DNA of 64,000 nucleotides, taken from Chromobotia macracanthus (Eukaryota; Chordata; Actinopteri; Cypriniformes; Botiidae). Position 1 is the stretch's first letter; every line of letters starts with the position of its first letter. The position numbers and the translations under genes were made by a program. The notes below the pieces were generated by a model that saw only the letters and a program-made list of their open reading frames with translations, made no database searches and was not told the origin of the DNA. This document shows, in pieces, positions 14,963 through 24,400 of the stretch. The stretch lies in contig JAZGTH010000019.1 of NCBI GenBank assembly GCA_036877525.1, positions 6,401,501 through 6,465,500 on the forward strand, written 5' to 3'.

Positions 14963-17900
14963 CCCACACACACACACAACCCACACACACACACAACCCA
15001 CACACACACTCTTACATTTTTGAGTTGTTGGAGGGAAAGTGTCACCGTTGTGTCATCCAGCAGGAAACTTCTGTCTCGACCTTGACCGAAAGATTCCCCG
15101 TCCTCCAAAATAAACCTAAACACACACACACACACTTAACGTGACACAAGATATGTGTACTGCGGCTACATACATTCAGACAACCCACAGCTGCATAAAA
15201 CAGTGACGGGTGGAATCTATCACAGAGCTGGTGCTGAAGCTGAGAGATCAGAGACAAGTGGGTACTTGGGAAGGGTGCAGACTGGAGGTTTTGATTGGAT
15301 GATTTCTTGGTTGGTCAGTTCTTTCTCCAGGTCTCCTCCTGCCAGGCACCACAGATGATAAACCTCATCTATGGCTCTTTCTGCTAGGTAATTTTCTCCA
15401 TCATCTACACAAACAACAAGACAGAGTTACATGAATTAAAAATCATAGTAACAACAGATGAACAAAAAAAGGAATATCTTCATAAGAGTTGTTTTTATCA
15501 TGGTTAAGGGTTTTATTTTACACCTTGCTCATGCTAGCATTAAATGCCTGGAGTGGCTCATTGATTTTATTAATAAGAAAGGAATACACAATAATTCCTA
15601 TACAGAGTAACATAACATTCAACTGTAGGCTACTTACGAGCAGGAAACGCAACAACCTAGCACATTATTATAAAATATAAGATCACACTAGTGCCTTTAC
15701 GGGCATTTTGCAACAGTTCCTCATCCAATCAGAATTCAGAGGCAGAGCTACCCATTTAGTAGGCATGTTTTCCAACGACACACACTGTAAATGCTGAACA
15801 ACCCAAACCTTTACAGAGCTCACTGATGTTCTCCGGAAGCTCCAGACAGGCACATCGGGGGAAAGCGGAGAAGAGTCGCGCCGGGCCCTGAAAGGTCGAA
15901 TACTGGCAGGAAATTCTCTCAAACACGGAATCTCTCAGGAGCTCCGCTGGGGTGGGTCTGATAACAGAAAAATGCACTATGATCATTATATCATAAATTC
16001 TCTGTGTTTACTCAACAGACATGAAAGAATTCAAAACTAAACTCAACATTCAGTACTGATTTAACATTAAAATATTTCACAACATAAAGACATAATACCA
16101 GCCATCCAAAACAGCTTTCTCTATGACAGAATGACAGTGTGTGTAAACAGGTTACCTTTTGGAAGGGAGAAACATCAGGCATTTCCTCAACAGAGCCTGC
16201 ACATTTTCACTCATGTCCTAGTAGGATGTAGTCAAGAATATTAGTAAAGTACCATCTTCCATTCACGTCATAAACCTGACAACACCGAAAAGTGACTTTT
16301 TACGAGGACATTTGGGTAACGTTAGCAGCACGGCTAGCGCACAGTTGCTGTGAAGAAGAGGAGAGCTTATCTCAGCAGTTTCAAAGCAAACCTTTCAAAG
16401 TGAAAACCTTTTAAGATGAAACCACTGAGATAAACAGGTTTTTTCAGTCAGACAGTCAGTGTGGACGTTTCTGTCTGGCAAAAACCATGACATTGAGAAC
16501 TATTTTTCATAAAATTTCAAGTGCAAAAATAAAAGACTCGATTAAGACAAACAAACTCACCTTAATTGTATCTAAGCAGCCGTGTTCCTCTGCTAGAACA
16601 GTGATTATGTCGTCCATACATCCTGTGGGGACAGTCAGAGAAACAAGGTGACATGGACAGAGTAATGAAAATAACGTAAGTCTGAGATGTAAATGTAAAA
16701 CGTGTGCTCACCTAACGTGATGATAAATTTCATCCTCTCACTAATGTCAATGTTCTGTAGAATCTGCCTTCCCTATTGGACAACACATGTCACGTGACCT
16801 CAAACTAAACATTCTAGAATCCTTGTGGTGTATAGATACAAAGCTGATGAATAAGCCAAAATCAAGAGGCATCATACATGTATTATTTATTCAGGCCTGG
16901 AAATCATTTCAATCATTTTAAAATGTCCTGATGTTTTACAGTTTTTAATGACCATACAAAAACAAACTCATCTCAAAAACTGAACAACAAAAAACAATGC
17001 TGCCCCTGTTGGGCCGAAGCTACAAGAAAACTTTGCGCACATACCACACAAAGTTCAAACAGAAGCACACCGAGCGACCAAACGTCTGTTTTGGGCCCTG
17101 AGGGAAGAGGGGCCTCAGTGATTGAGGGGTCACTAGGATAAAAACAGCCTTGAGCAATTACCTCTGGAGGCAGGTAAGATGGATACCTACAGAAACAGAG
17201 AAAACCAGAAGACAAGAATGTTGGAAAGGTCTCGCAGATGTGGCCCCTCAGAAGACAAATAGCAAAACACGTGGCCCATCACCCCTCCTCTTGCCCCACA
17301 AGCCCCAAATCGCAAGAGGACATTATAACACAACCCCCCTGAGGACCCAAGGGCCCCTGGTGGTGCTACTCAGCTATGTTATTTATAACACCACATAAGG
17401 AAGCCGCTTTGATATCCAAGACCTGCTTCTGATCAAAACAAATATGGAGCACAATGATACATCTAATATTAGTTCATATTTCTTTATTACGAGAGCACAG
17501 CGTGAGCCATTGATCTTTTTTTCCACGAAAGCATGACGCTCTGATTCAGAGCCACGATGCATCTTAAAGGGCCGGCACACCAGATTTAAAGCTTTCTGCT
17601 GAACTATAATCCAGCTGAGATATTATCTCCTCCGGTCCATAGACTCCAGAACATGTGAGTTTCATTTAGAGGAATATGTTATATAGCAGGAAACAAATGG
17701 AAAACATTACAGGCGAAATGACGTACCCAATAGGGAAATCAACATCTGCTCCGTGGTTGGTCATATGATACAGGCCGAATTTGGCCAACTTCACTTTTTC
17801 CTGTTGAGTTTGTAAAAGAACATTTCATTCTATGAAATCAGTTAAAAGTTGAAAGTAAAGAAACCATCATATTAATGCAAAACTAATAGTTCTGTCATGC

Positions 17901-20788
17901 TTCATGTCACTTTAATTTTAACATTTTTTAGGGTTTATTTTCTGACAAGACTTTAGTACTGGTCGTACTCTGAAACTACAGTATAGATCTTATTAACAAA
18001 CATTTGTGCAACATTTATTACAGGTTAGAAACAAACAAGAATGCTAACTGGGTAACTAGCTCTGCCCAAATACATTCTTACATATATCTTACATCACACA
18101 GCATGTCCAAGTGTTTAACACACATACCTCACGGTCCAGGAGAACGTTGTGGGGAGACAGCGCTCGGTGCACCATGCCATGTTTATTCATGAAGTCCAAA
18201 CCCTCCAGCACTTCATAGGCAACCTTCAGCACCTTCTCTGGACTAAGAGCGAAACATGACAAGAACAGCTACAGATGAGTCTGTCACACACCTGTAAGTC
18301 TCTAGAAATTGAACAGCACATTTTAACCTGAACTTTTTTACTACTCTTTTTATTTTACTAATTCAAAATCACATTCTCAAGCGAACAAGTATGTGCTTTA
18401 AGTATGTTCTTTGATTTACATTTATTTGAAAATAATTAAGCAATATTAAATAAAGCAATATTTTAGATTAGAATAAAGTGAAGATTTGATTTTATAACTG
18501 ATCAATGCAGGACTCCAAACTTTGGCAGCAATAACATGGAAGTGGTTTATTTGAATCAGAGCATGAAATCAAGAAAATAAGGATGATCAATCAAACAATG
18601 ATGAATAAATTGTTCTAATTAAGGTTCTGAATGATGTGTTCCTCTTTTATTCAAAGTTGTTTTGATGTTGACCTCTCTGTGCATGTTTCTAATGACACAC
18701 ACACACATCTCAGGAACCCTAATATCTTACAAACAGTCAGGCCATTGTCAAAAAAAAATTGTCCTGGACCAGTGACAAGAAGGCCCACTGAATACATCTT
18801 TACACTGCTGGATCTATGAGGGCTGGGCCCAGTCTTTTAACTTTGTCCTGGACCCCATAAAATCTAGTAACATCCATGTGACACATTGATACAGACTGGA
18901 CACTGAATAGGAATGTTCACAGATGAATTAACCTTTTAAATGAATGTACACCTTACCATGGCAATACTGCGGTACAGTGACGGCATTACCATATTCATAT
19001 ACCTGGTTTTTCATGCCCAAGAAGGTTTTGGGCGCCATTAAATATTGAATACAGCAGTCCACAATGTAACAGGACACACACATTTAACTAGTGTTAACAA
19101 GCTATTTGAAATAGATTAATAAAACTGGCCAAATGTTTTAAAATCCTCTTATATTCCCGCCTCCAGATCTTGCATGTGTCACCTGACTGGCTTCCCCTGC
19201 TTCAGAAGGTCCTTCAGGCTCCTCTCATGGTGCTCAGCCACAATTACCAGCCGTTCTGTTAAATGACAGCAAGAGATGTTACAGCAGGAGCTTTATGTTG
19301 TACATTTCGTGTCTGCTGGAAAAATCACATATCCTATATCCCATCGTGATGTTTAGGAAGTACCTTAGTGTAATTTTTTTGCATATTAAAATCTAAGTTT
19401 AATACACAGAGACAACTAATTCATGGGTATTCATTATGTTTAAACTTTTGCCACTAGTAGAAGTGACACACTTCGGCTTTAAAGTTTGTCTATCCTACAA
19501 AATATGTCAAAATAATAAAACTTAAAAAATGTAAAAAGAACATTTGTGCGGCCAATCACAAGGGCCAATCTTTTGGGTTAAAAATATTTTCTGACCGATT
19601 TACTCAATATTTGCACGTCAGGTTTATTCTGGCCAACCAGTACAGCATGCAACTGAAAACTGTCCATCAAACGTCACAACGGTTTACAAAAATAACAGTA
19701 CAATTATTACTGCAACTGCCCCAAATGTTCATACTTGCATGACATTTTAATCCAATTCAGGAGAATGAATGTAAATCAGAATCAGAACTTGGTTCTCGTT
19801 TAAAAATCGTCTAATAACTCAGTCGATATCCTCGGAAATTAATATATTGCCTATATGTGCCCTATTTGTAATTTCTTGTAAATAAAAGAAAGTTATAATA
19901 CAAAAAAATGCTCATAACATGCTCTGTCACAACTTTATGTCATCAAGGACTTCAAACAAATTGTGTTTGCATACACAGGCACTGATCTAACAGGGATGTG
20001 TTGCCAGAGATTCAGCCAGCATGACATGAGAAGCTCGTGCATGATACGTACTGACAGAACAGCCATAAAACAACTTCAGATAAAAAGAAACACTGTTACA
20101 GTTGAGTTCTGTTAATAAACCACTGAGATAAACATCACAAAGATTAAAGAGAAAATAAAACTGTAAAAGCTCCAGACAGATGAAGCAGAACCCGACTTAG
20201 AACCAAATGAGCACTTGTTAAGATAAGGTACAAAAAAAACATTTTAATTCAGTGAGTCTGAAAAATGCATCTGCGACATCAGCTTAAAAGGGAAGTACAT
20301 TAGAACTGTGTAAATACTTTCATTGTACGGAAATAAACAAATGAAAGTGAAAGTGAATGGAGAGTGAGGATGTCCTTCACTAAAATTTCGCTTTTTGTTG
20401 TTCCGCAGAAGAAAAACAGTCATATAAGAGCCAAATAACATTAGAGTGAGTAATGATGACAGAACTTTTATTTTTGTGTGAGTTTTTCCTTTAACAGTCA
20501 CACAAACACAGTAAACTGTGGAAATTTTAATAAATAAATAGTGGGCACACTTGCTAGTCATAAGACCCAAAGGGCAAAAAGAAACAAAACCATACCATGC
20601 TTCCCTCGTGTGATGTCCACGTACTGGCACAGTCTGGGATGGGTGATAGTCTTGAGGATCTGGAATCGGCCCAGGATCTTGATGGAGTTGGGGGTGAGAG
20701 GAAGTCCATTGCTCCCACACACGTCATGAGGAAGAGGAGAGGCGAAGAACGTGGAGGCCCCCAGCTCAGCATCCCTGAGGGGCTGCAT
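915..20788 (-). CDS. tbck: tbck, TBC1 domain-containing kinase-like protein (22 coding exons, 3' end outside window)
   Basis: Exons, 5' to 3' on the minus strand: 20788-20596, 19255-19183, 18242-18128, 17800-17727, 17186-17045, 16772-16712, 16622-16561, 16217-16156, 15957-15809, 15404-15266, 15115-15016, 14637-14588, 14494-14365, 14013-13915, 13567-13505, 13215-13089, 12444-12394, 12289-12206, 11889-11804, 9684-9648, 9127-8966, 1090-915. All junctions are GT-AG and all phases agree, giving 745 codons without a stop. The translation follows vertebrate TBCK closely: a protein kinase-like fold first, then a TBC Rab-GAP-like domain. The final exon seen ends at KTDL; the remaining ~150 residues (rhodanese-like domain) lie left of base 1. 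Start is the ATG at 20788-20786, which matches the family N-terminus (PLRDAE, then LPHDVCGSNGLPLTPNS). Known role: cytosolic protein affecting mTORC1 signalling, growth and endolysosomal or mRNA trafficking. It shares a divergent promoter with aimp1. Identification is near certain; exact exon ends were set by eye. Confidence 0.95.
1160..1240 (+). mobile_element. tRNA-derived SINE head
   Basis: The segment resembles a tRNA gene. It has a box A-like TGGTGCAGTGG (1169-1179) and a perfect box B GGTTCAAACCC (1212-1222) about 30 nt later. It lacks a clean acceptor stem, and other copies of similar build occur in this window, so it reads as the RNA polymerase III promoter head of a SINE and not a working tRNA gene. 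Its tail is not clear. Confidence 0.55.
2620..2800 (+). mobile_element. tRNA-derived SINE with LINE-type tail
   Basis: A box B-like GGTTTGAGTCC lies at 2707-2717. The 3' end (about 2761-2800) carries the widespread fish SINE/L2-type tail 'ggataaaagcatttgcc'. The 5' limit is approximate. It lies in the long tbck intron after exon 21. Confidence 0.65.
6120..6460. mobile_element. Palindrome-rich MITE-like element
   Basis: The segment is dense in GGTAC/GTACC and CATGG words in both orientations: 'ggtaccatggtacagtta', then 'taactgtactgatac', 'accatagtac', 'ccgtggttgtttggccatgg', 'gataccatag' and 'ggtatcacagtacc'. Several arms pair with each other, so the single strand could fold into nested hairpins. 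It has no coding capacity. Its structure suggests a non-autonomous DNA transposon in the long tbck intron. Confidence 0.5.
7150..7192. repeat. (TG)n followed by (CA)-rich tract
   Basis: 'tgtgtgtgtgtgtgt' passes through 'aaacacaccc' into 'acatacacacgcac', giving a short self-complementary pair of dinucleotide tracts in the tbck long intron. Confidence 0.7.
8390..8730. mobile_element. DNA-transposon-like remnant
   Basis: It contains 'gtgcattgtgggtaaaa', 'agtagtgaatgaatgtaggg', 'gttcactcaatattctg' and 'gtgaactatataggag', the kind of motif series found in old fish repeats. A related 'ccataatgcatctgg' piece lies just upstream (about 8420). It has no ORF of note. It lies 235 nt downstream of tbck exon 21. 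The family was not identified. Confidence 0.4.
9919..9982. repeat. (TC)n microsatellite
   Basis: About 34 nt of pure TC at 9919-9952, then an impure tail with another TC run near 9970-9980. It lies in tbck intron 19. Confidence 0.85.
11430..11682 (+). mobile_element. Full-length fish SINE in tbck intron 19
   Basis: The tRNA-like head has box B GGTTTGATTCC (11480-11490). The body follows with 'cccttgaacaaggcacctta', then 'gctgcccacagctctgggtg' and 'gagtatgggtcacc' near the 3' end (about 11639-11652). This block order is the standard structure of a SINE family common across teleosts. The copy is moderately diverged and lies about 120 nt downstream of tbck exon 19. Confidence 0.75.
13030..13043 (-). 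promoter_or_regulatory. Candidate CTCF-binding motif in tbck intron 16
   Basis: On the minus strand the 14 bases CCACTAGATGGCAG fit the CTCF core consensus (CCASYAGRKGGCRS) at every position. The site lies 45 nt downstream of the tbck exon 16 donor. One motif does not prove binding; similar words also occur inside fish repeats. Confidence 0.4.
14924..15133. repeat. (CA)n tracts on both sides of tbck exon 11
   Basis: A compound (CA)n with three 'aaccca' interruptions runs from about 14924 to 15009. On the tbck strand it begins 7 nt after the exon 11 donor. A second (CA)8-9 tract at about 15118-15134 forms the acceptor-side intron end, so on the tbck strand exon 11 is preceded by (TG)n and then 'tttag'. 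See findings. Confidence 0.9.
15809..20788 (-). other. tbck: tbck exons 1-9: pseudokinase domain
   Basis: These nine exons encode about residues 1-310. The region has the C-lobe layout of a protein kinase: the catalytic-loop position reads HRALSPHN (residues 114-121) where active kinases have HRDxxxxN, the DFG position reads KFG (134-136), and an APE-like motif (PPEVIAQG) follows SYL. The DVWSLGVLLFELCV helix is intact. Both aspartates that normally hold the catalytic base and magnesium are therefore missing, so this should not be an active kinase. The same losses are known in mammalian TBCK, so this is ancestral and not decay in this fish. The N-lobe is short. Confidence 0.9.
20370..20505. 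mobile_element. MITE-like repeat fragment in tbck intron 1
   Basis: It has 'tgttccgcagaagaaaaaca', 'gtcatataagagcc' and 'gagtgagtaatgatgacaga', then 'tgtgtgagtttttccttta', the diverged right half of the family described at 26950. It lies about 90 nt downstream of tbck coding exon 1. Confidence 0.5.
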
Positions 20789-21186
20789 GGCTCATCTGAT
20801 GCTCAAAAACCACACTGACAAGGGGTATAAAATAAATGGTTACAACATCATTACATGTATTCAGATCATTCCAGTTAACATAGTTATGACAGTATCCACA
20901 GTCATAGTAGCTTAACTGTGGTGTACCATGGGCACATTTGATATTTCACCCAAAAATGCTTTAGTGAGTTTTGTGATATTTCCTGCAGATTTACTGTAAT
21001 AATCAAATCTGATCTGATCTCACCATCATCGAGTCAGTCTGGGATTGCATGAAGACACAAATATATTACATCATGTGTATAGTCAATGCACACTGCACAT
21101 GATCTGACAGATGCATATAAACGCTTGCGTACTTCAAACTCTGAACTGCACCTTTCAAATACGAAATAAAAGCAGCAGGATCATAC

Positions 21187-21290
21187 CTGTTCAGCTGAAA
21201 TAAAGCATTATTCCACCAGGTAAACATCATCTAAATGAACAACATCACAGACGTGTATGATGTCGAGACGTCGCCACACACTTCCTGCGC
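21187..21290 (-). other. tbck: tbck 5' untranslated exon (approximate upstream limit)
   Basis: On the minus strand a good donor (gaacag|gtatga) ends at 21187. The first coding exon has an acceptor (cttgtcag) giving exon start 20814, so 26 nt of leader precede the ATG in that exon. A non-coding first exon ending at 21187 and starting in the GC-rich block near 21290 is the simplest model. The transcription start is not visible in the sequence and is inferred from base composition. Confidence 0.5.
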
Positions 21291-21400
21291 CTGTAAACAG
21301 CTGAACGGCGCGTGACGGTGACGTCATCAGGCTGCGACGCCGGTCGGAAGCGAGAGAGGTGCGAGTACGACGCGCGGCGGGCAGAAAACGTACAGATCAC
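21265..21400. promoter_or_regulatory. Bidirectional tbck/aimp1 promoter with CRE
   Basis: This is the only strongly GC- and CpG-rich block between the two head-to-head genes. It contains a perfect palindromic cAMP-response element TGACGTCA at 21319-21326, a second TGACG half-site just upstream, and ETS-like cores (acttcctg near 21280, cggaag near 21345). No TATA box was seen for either gene. TATA-less CpG promoters with CRE and ETS sites are typical of divergent housekeeping gene pairs. The head-to-head arrangement is the same as at human TBCK/AIMP1. Confidence 0.75.
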
Positions 21401-21406
21401 GGTTTT

Positions 21407-24400
21407 ATGTAAGTATGGAAAGGTATTAATATTAAAATGTGTCTTGTCTGGCCAGTAATGTAATGTAATGTAATGTAATGTAATGTAATGTAATGTAATG
21501 TAATGCTGTTTTAAAGCATTGAACACGATGTGTCCTGCGAGCAGTGACACGTACTGATATTAATAGCGCTGCCAGATGCTTCTGTCACAACTGATACACA
21601 TCCATCTGTCTGCCTGTCTGTCTGTCTGCCTGCCTGCCTGCCTGCCTGTCTATCTGCCTGCCTGTCTATCTGCCTGCCTGTCTATCTGCCTGTCTATCTG
21701 CCTGTCTATCTGCCTGCCTGCCTGTCTATCTGCCTGCCTGCCTGCCTGTCTATCTGCCTGCCTGTCTGTCTGTCTGTCTATCTGTCTGCCTGCCTGCCTG
21801 CCTGCCTACCTGTCTATCTGCCTGTCTACCTGCCTGCCTGTCTGTCTGTCTGCCTGCCTGCCTGCCTGTCTACCTGCCTGCCTGTCTGTCTATCTGCCTG
21901 TCTATCTGCCTGTCTGCCTGCCTGTCTGTCTGCCTGTCTATCTGCCTGTCTGTCTGTCTGTCTGCCTGCCTGCCTGTCTGTCTATTTGTTTGTTCTTTCC
22001 TTTTTTGCTTGCTTCCTAATTTCTATTTTGCTTTCTGTTTCCTTCCCTTTTCGCTTTCTTTTAATTTCTCTTTCGATTTACGTGGACTGTGTTGGTATAA
22101 ACTTGCGTTGACAAAGCAATGGCAGCCAGACATGCAAAACCAGTGCAAATACTCATTGATTTCAGAGTCTCTCTTTCTCTCTCTCATTCACTCTCTCATT
22201 TCTGTGTCAAACAGGTTTCATTCACCTGTAATCACATTAACATCACGCCATCACGCCCCTGCATTTACTGTTGTTTAATTGCTCATGCTTTTTAAAATAA
22301 ATCTCTGACCAATTTATTTTGCACTGATGTATGTATCATTTAATACGTTTATATCTTCTGTTATTTAGACTCGCATGAATACACTGTCTATAACTTTAAT
22401 GGTGTCAGATTTTAGACATGGCCTGTAAGTATTTTCACAGAGATGTTTTAATGTTTCTTTCCCATGTCGTGGCGTTTCATGTGCATTTTGGTGAATTTCA
22501 TAGGTGCTGACTTTCTGTAACATTGACTATCACACGGCAGGGATGACCGATGACGCAGGGCATTATGGGAAAGCGATGATGACTGAGCTTTTTTGGAAGA
22601 GTCTTATTTTCAGGAATATGCAAATGAAAACAGTCCTGTCTTGGTGTTCATAAATTCTTTCACCACAGGCCCATATAAAGCCATCCGAGAACTTCAAAAA
22701 CAAGAGACTTTGATCCATGATATTATCAACTCCAGCTTTTTTGTGTTTCTAATTTCCTCATCCGAACTCTGTTTTTATCCTGAGCCAGCTGTTGTTTTGT
22801 AGCGCCACCCTACATTATGTGTTATGATGAGTTCTGCTCTTTTCCTTTGCCTTGTAAAAAGTCCCTCGGTCCTTTTGCAGTGGATGGACTGTAGCCAAGT
22901 ACGTAATGTGTCCATTTTCCTTCCCCAGCTGTTTTTTGACTGAATGGGAATTGTTGTTTGATCCCTTTCGGAGCCAAAGAGGATTCCTCAGTCACAGCCG
23001 CTTTTATAGGGGTGGCGGGACAAAGAGGACAGTGTGACGTGAATTCAGCATTAGTCCAAAACTGCAGACAAGAGAACATATGGTTTAAGCAGCATATGGT
23101 TTGATTTCTGCTTGTTCTGTGTTGGGGAATGTAGTTTGGCCTGCTTGACCTGAAGTTTCCAAAGATGGCTGTCGTTCAGGGTTACAAACAGTCTTTGATA
23201 GTTGCCAACGAGAAGCACAAACAAGGTTTGTTGCTTTGACAATGTAGAGCGGAGGATTTGCGCTTTGATAGTTTTTGCGTTGTTTCACGTTTGGCCGCTC
23301 TGTCGTCAACGCATCTGGCTTGTGTCTGATATCTCTTTATAATTCACTTTCCTGGAAGGGAATAAGGACAGAAACTTGGCAACGCTTCAGTATAAATTTC
23401 AAATTAAGGAGCGATGTAAAGTTTGCCAAAACACCTTATGTTTTCATGCAGTAAAGATCTCATTTAAACAGGTCGTGACCTCTCGATGCTTAAGCGGCGT
23501 GTGTACCCAAATACAGATAAGATGTCCTTTATTACTCATGTTTATGAGTGACTAAAAGTTTCTGCCGCGTTTGATCTTCTCTTGGCTTGGTTTCCCAGGT
23601 TCTTGGTGCGATCTCTTTTCAAGATGTCAGGCCACACACCCTCGCTCATGAGACTGGAACAGAAAGCCGTGGAGGCTGACCAGATCATCGAGTACCTCAA
23701 AAAGCAGGTCCAGCTGCTTAAGGAGAAAGCCAGTGAGTGGAAGTCCTGGGAGCTTGATGTTCATGATCCGGGATCAGATGATTCCGATGCTTCATTGATC
23801 AACTTAATCACATACATCAATATAAACAAAAGCATTGAACAGACAAAAGTGGAAAAGTGGCTTTGGAAGCCAGTAGAATAAAGGGAAACAGAATCACAAA
23901 CATCATAGCTGGTACTTTAAGCCTATATTGTTTGGATGCTTGGAAAATCCCTTATTTATAAAATGTATGTACAGGTCATGATTAATTGCAGTGTTTTTAT
24001 TCAGGTATATTTATAATGAATAATTTCATTGTAGCTGCTCAGATCACAGCAGCTATGAGTTGAGATGCTGTTGGTTGTTCTGACGAATATGGTGTTTTAT
24101 GTAGTCGTTCAGGCTACCATTAGAGAAGAGAAGAAACTGTTGGTGGAGAATGCCAAGCTCAAGAAGGACATTGAGGAACTTAAGAGACAACTGCTGGAGA
24201 TGGAGAGGGCCAGAGGAGGTACAGTATCACTCATGAACCTTTATTCTTACTGTTGTGCTTCCAGGTTAAATAGAGATTCTGCTGTCAAGATTCTGTTTTG
24301 CCCTCTGGCTTTGTTTTTTTCATACTTGCTCTGCGAACTGACACCTAAAGTGAATAACTTGCATGTCACGTTGGTATGAAAGCACCTACCAAGCAAATAA

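Noticed and set aside
20244..20720. A 158-codon minus-strand protein
   Set aside because: It is an intron read-through joined out of frame to tbck exon 1, not the exon's own frame.
21576..22019. A 147-codon cysteine/leucine-rich protein
   Set aside because: It is only the translation of the CTGY microsatellite.
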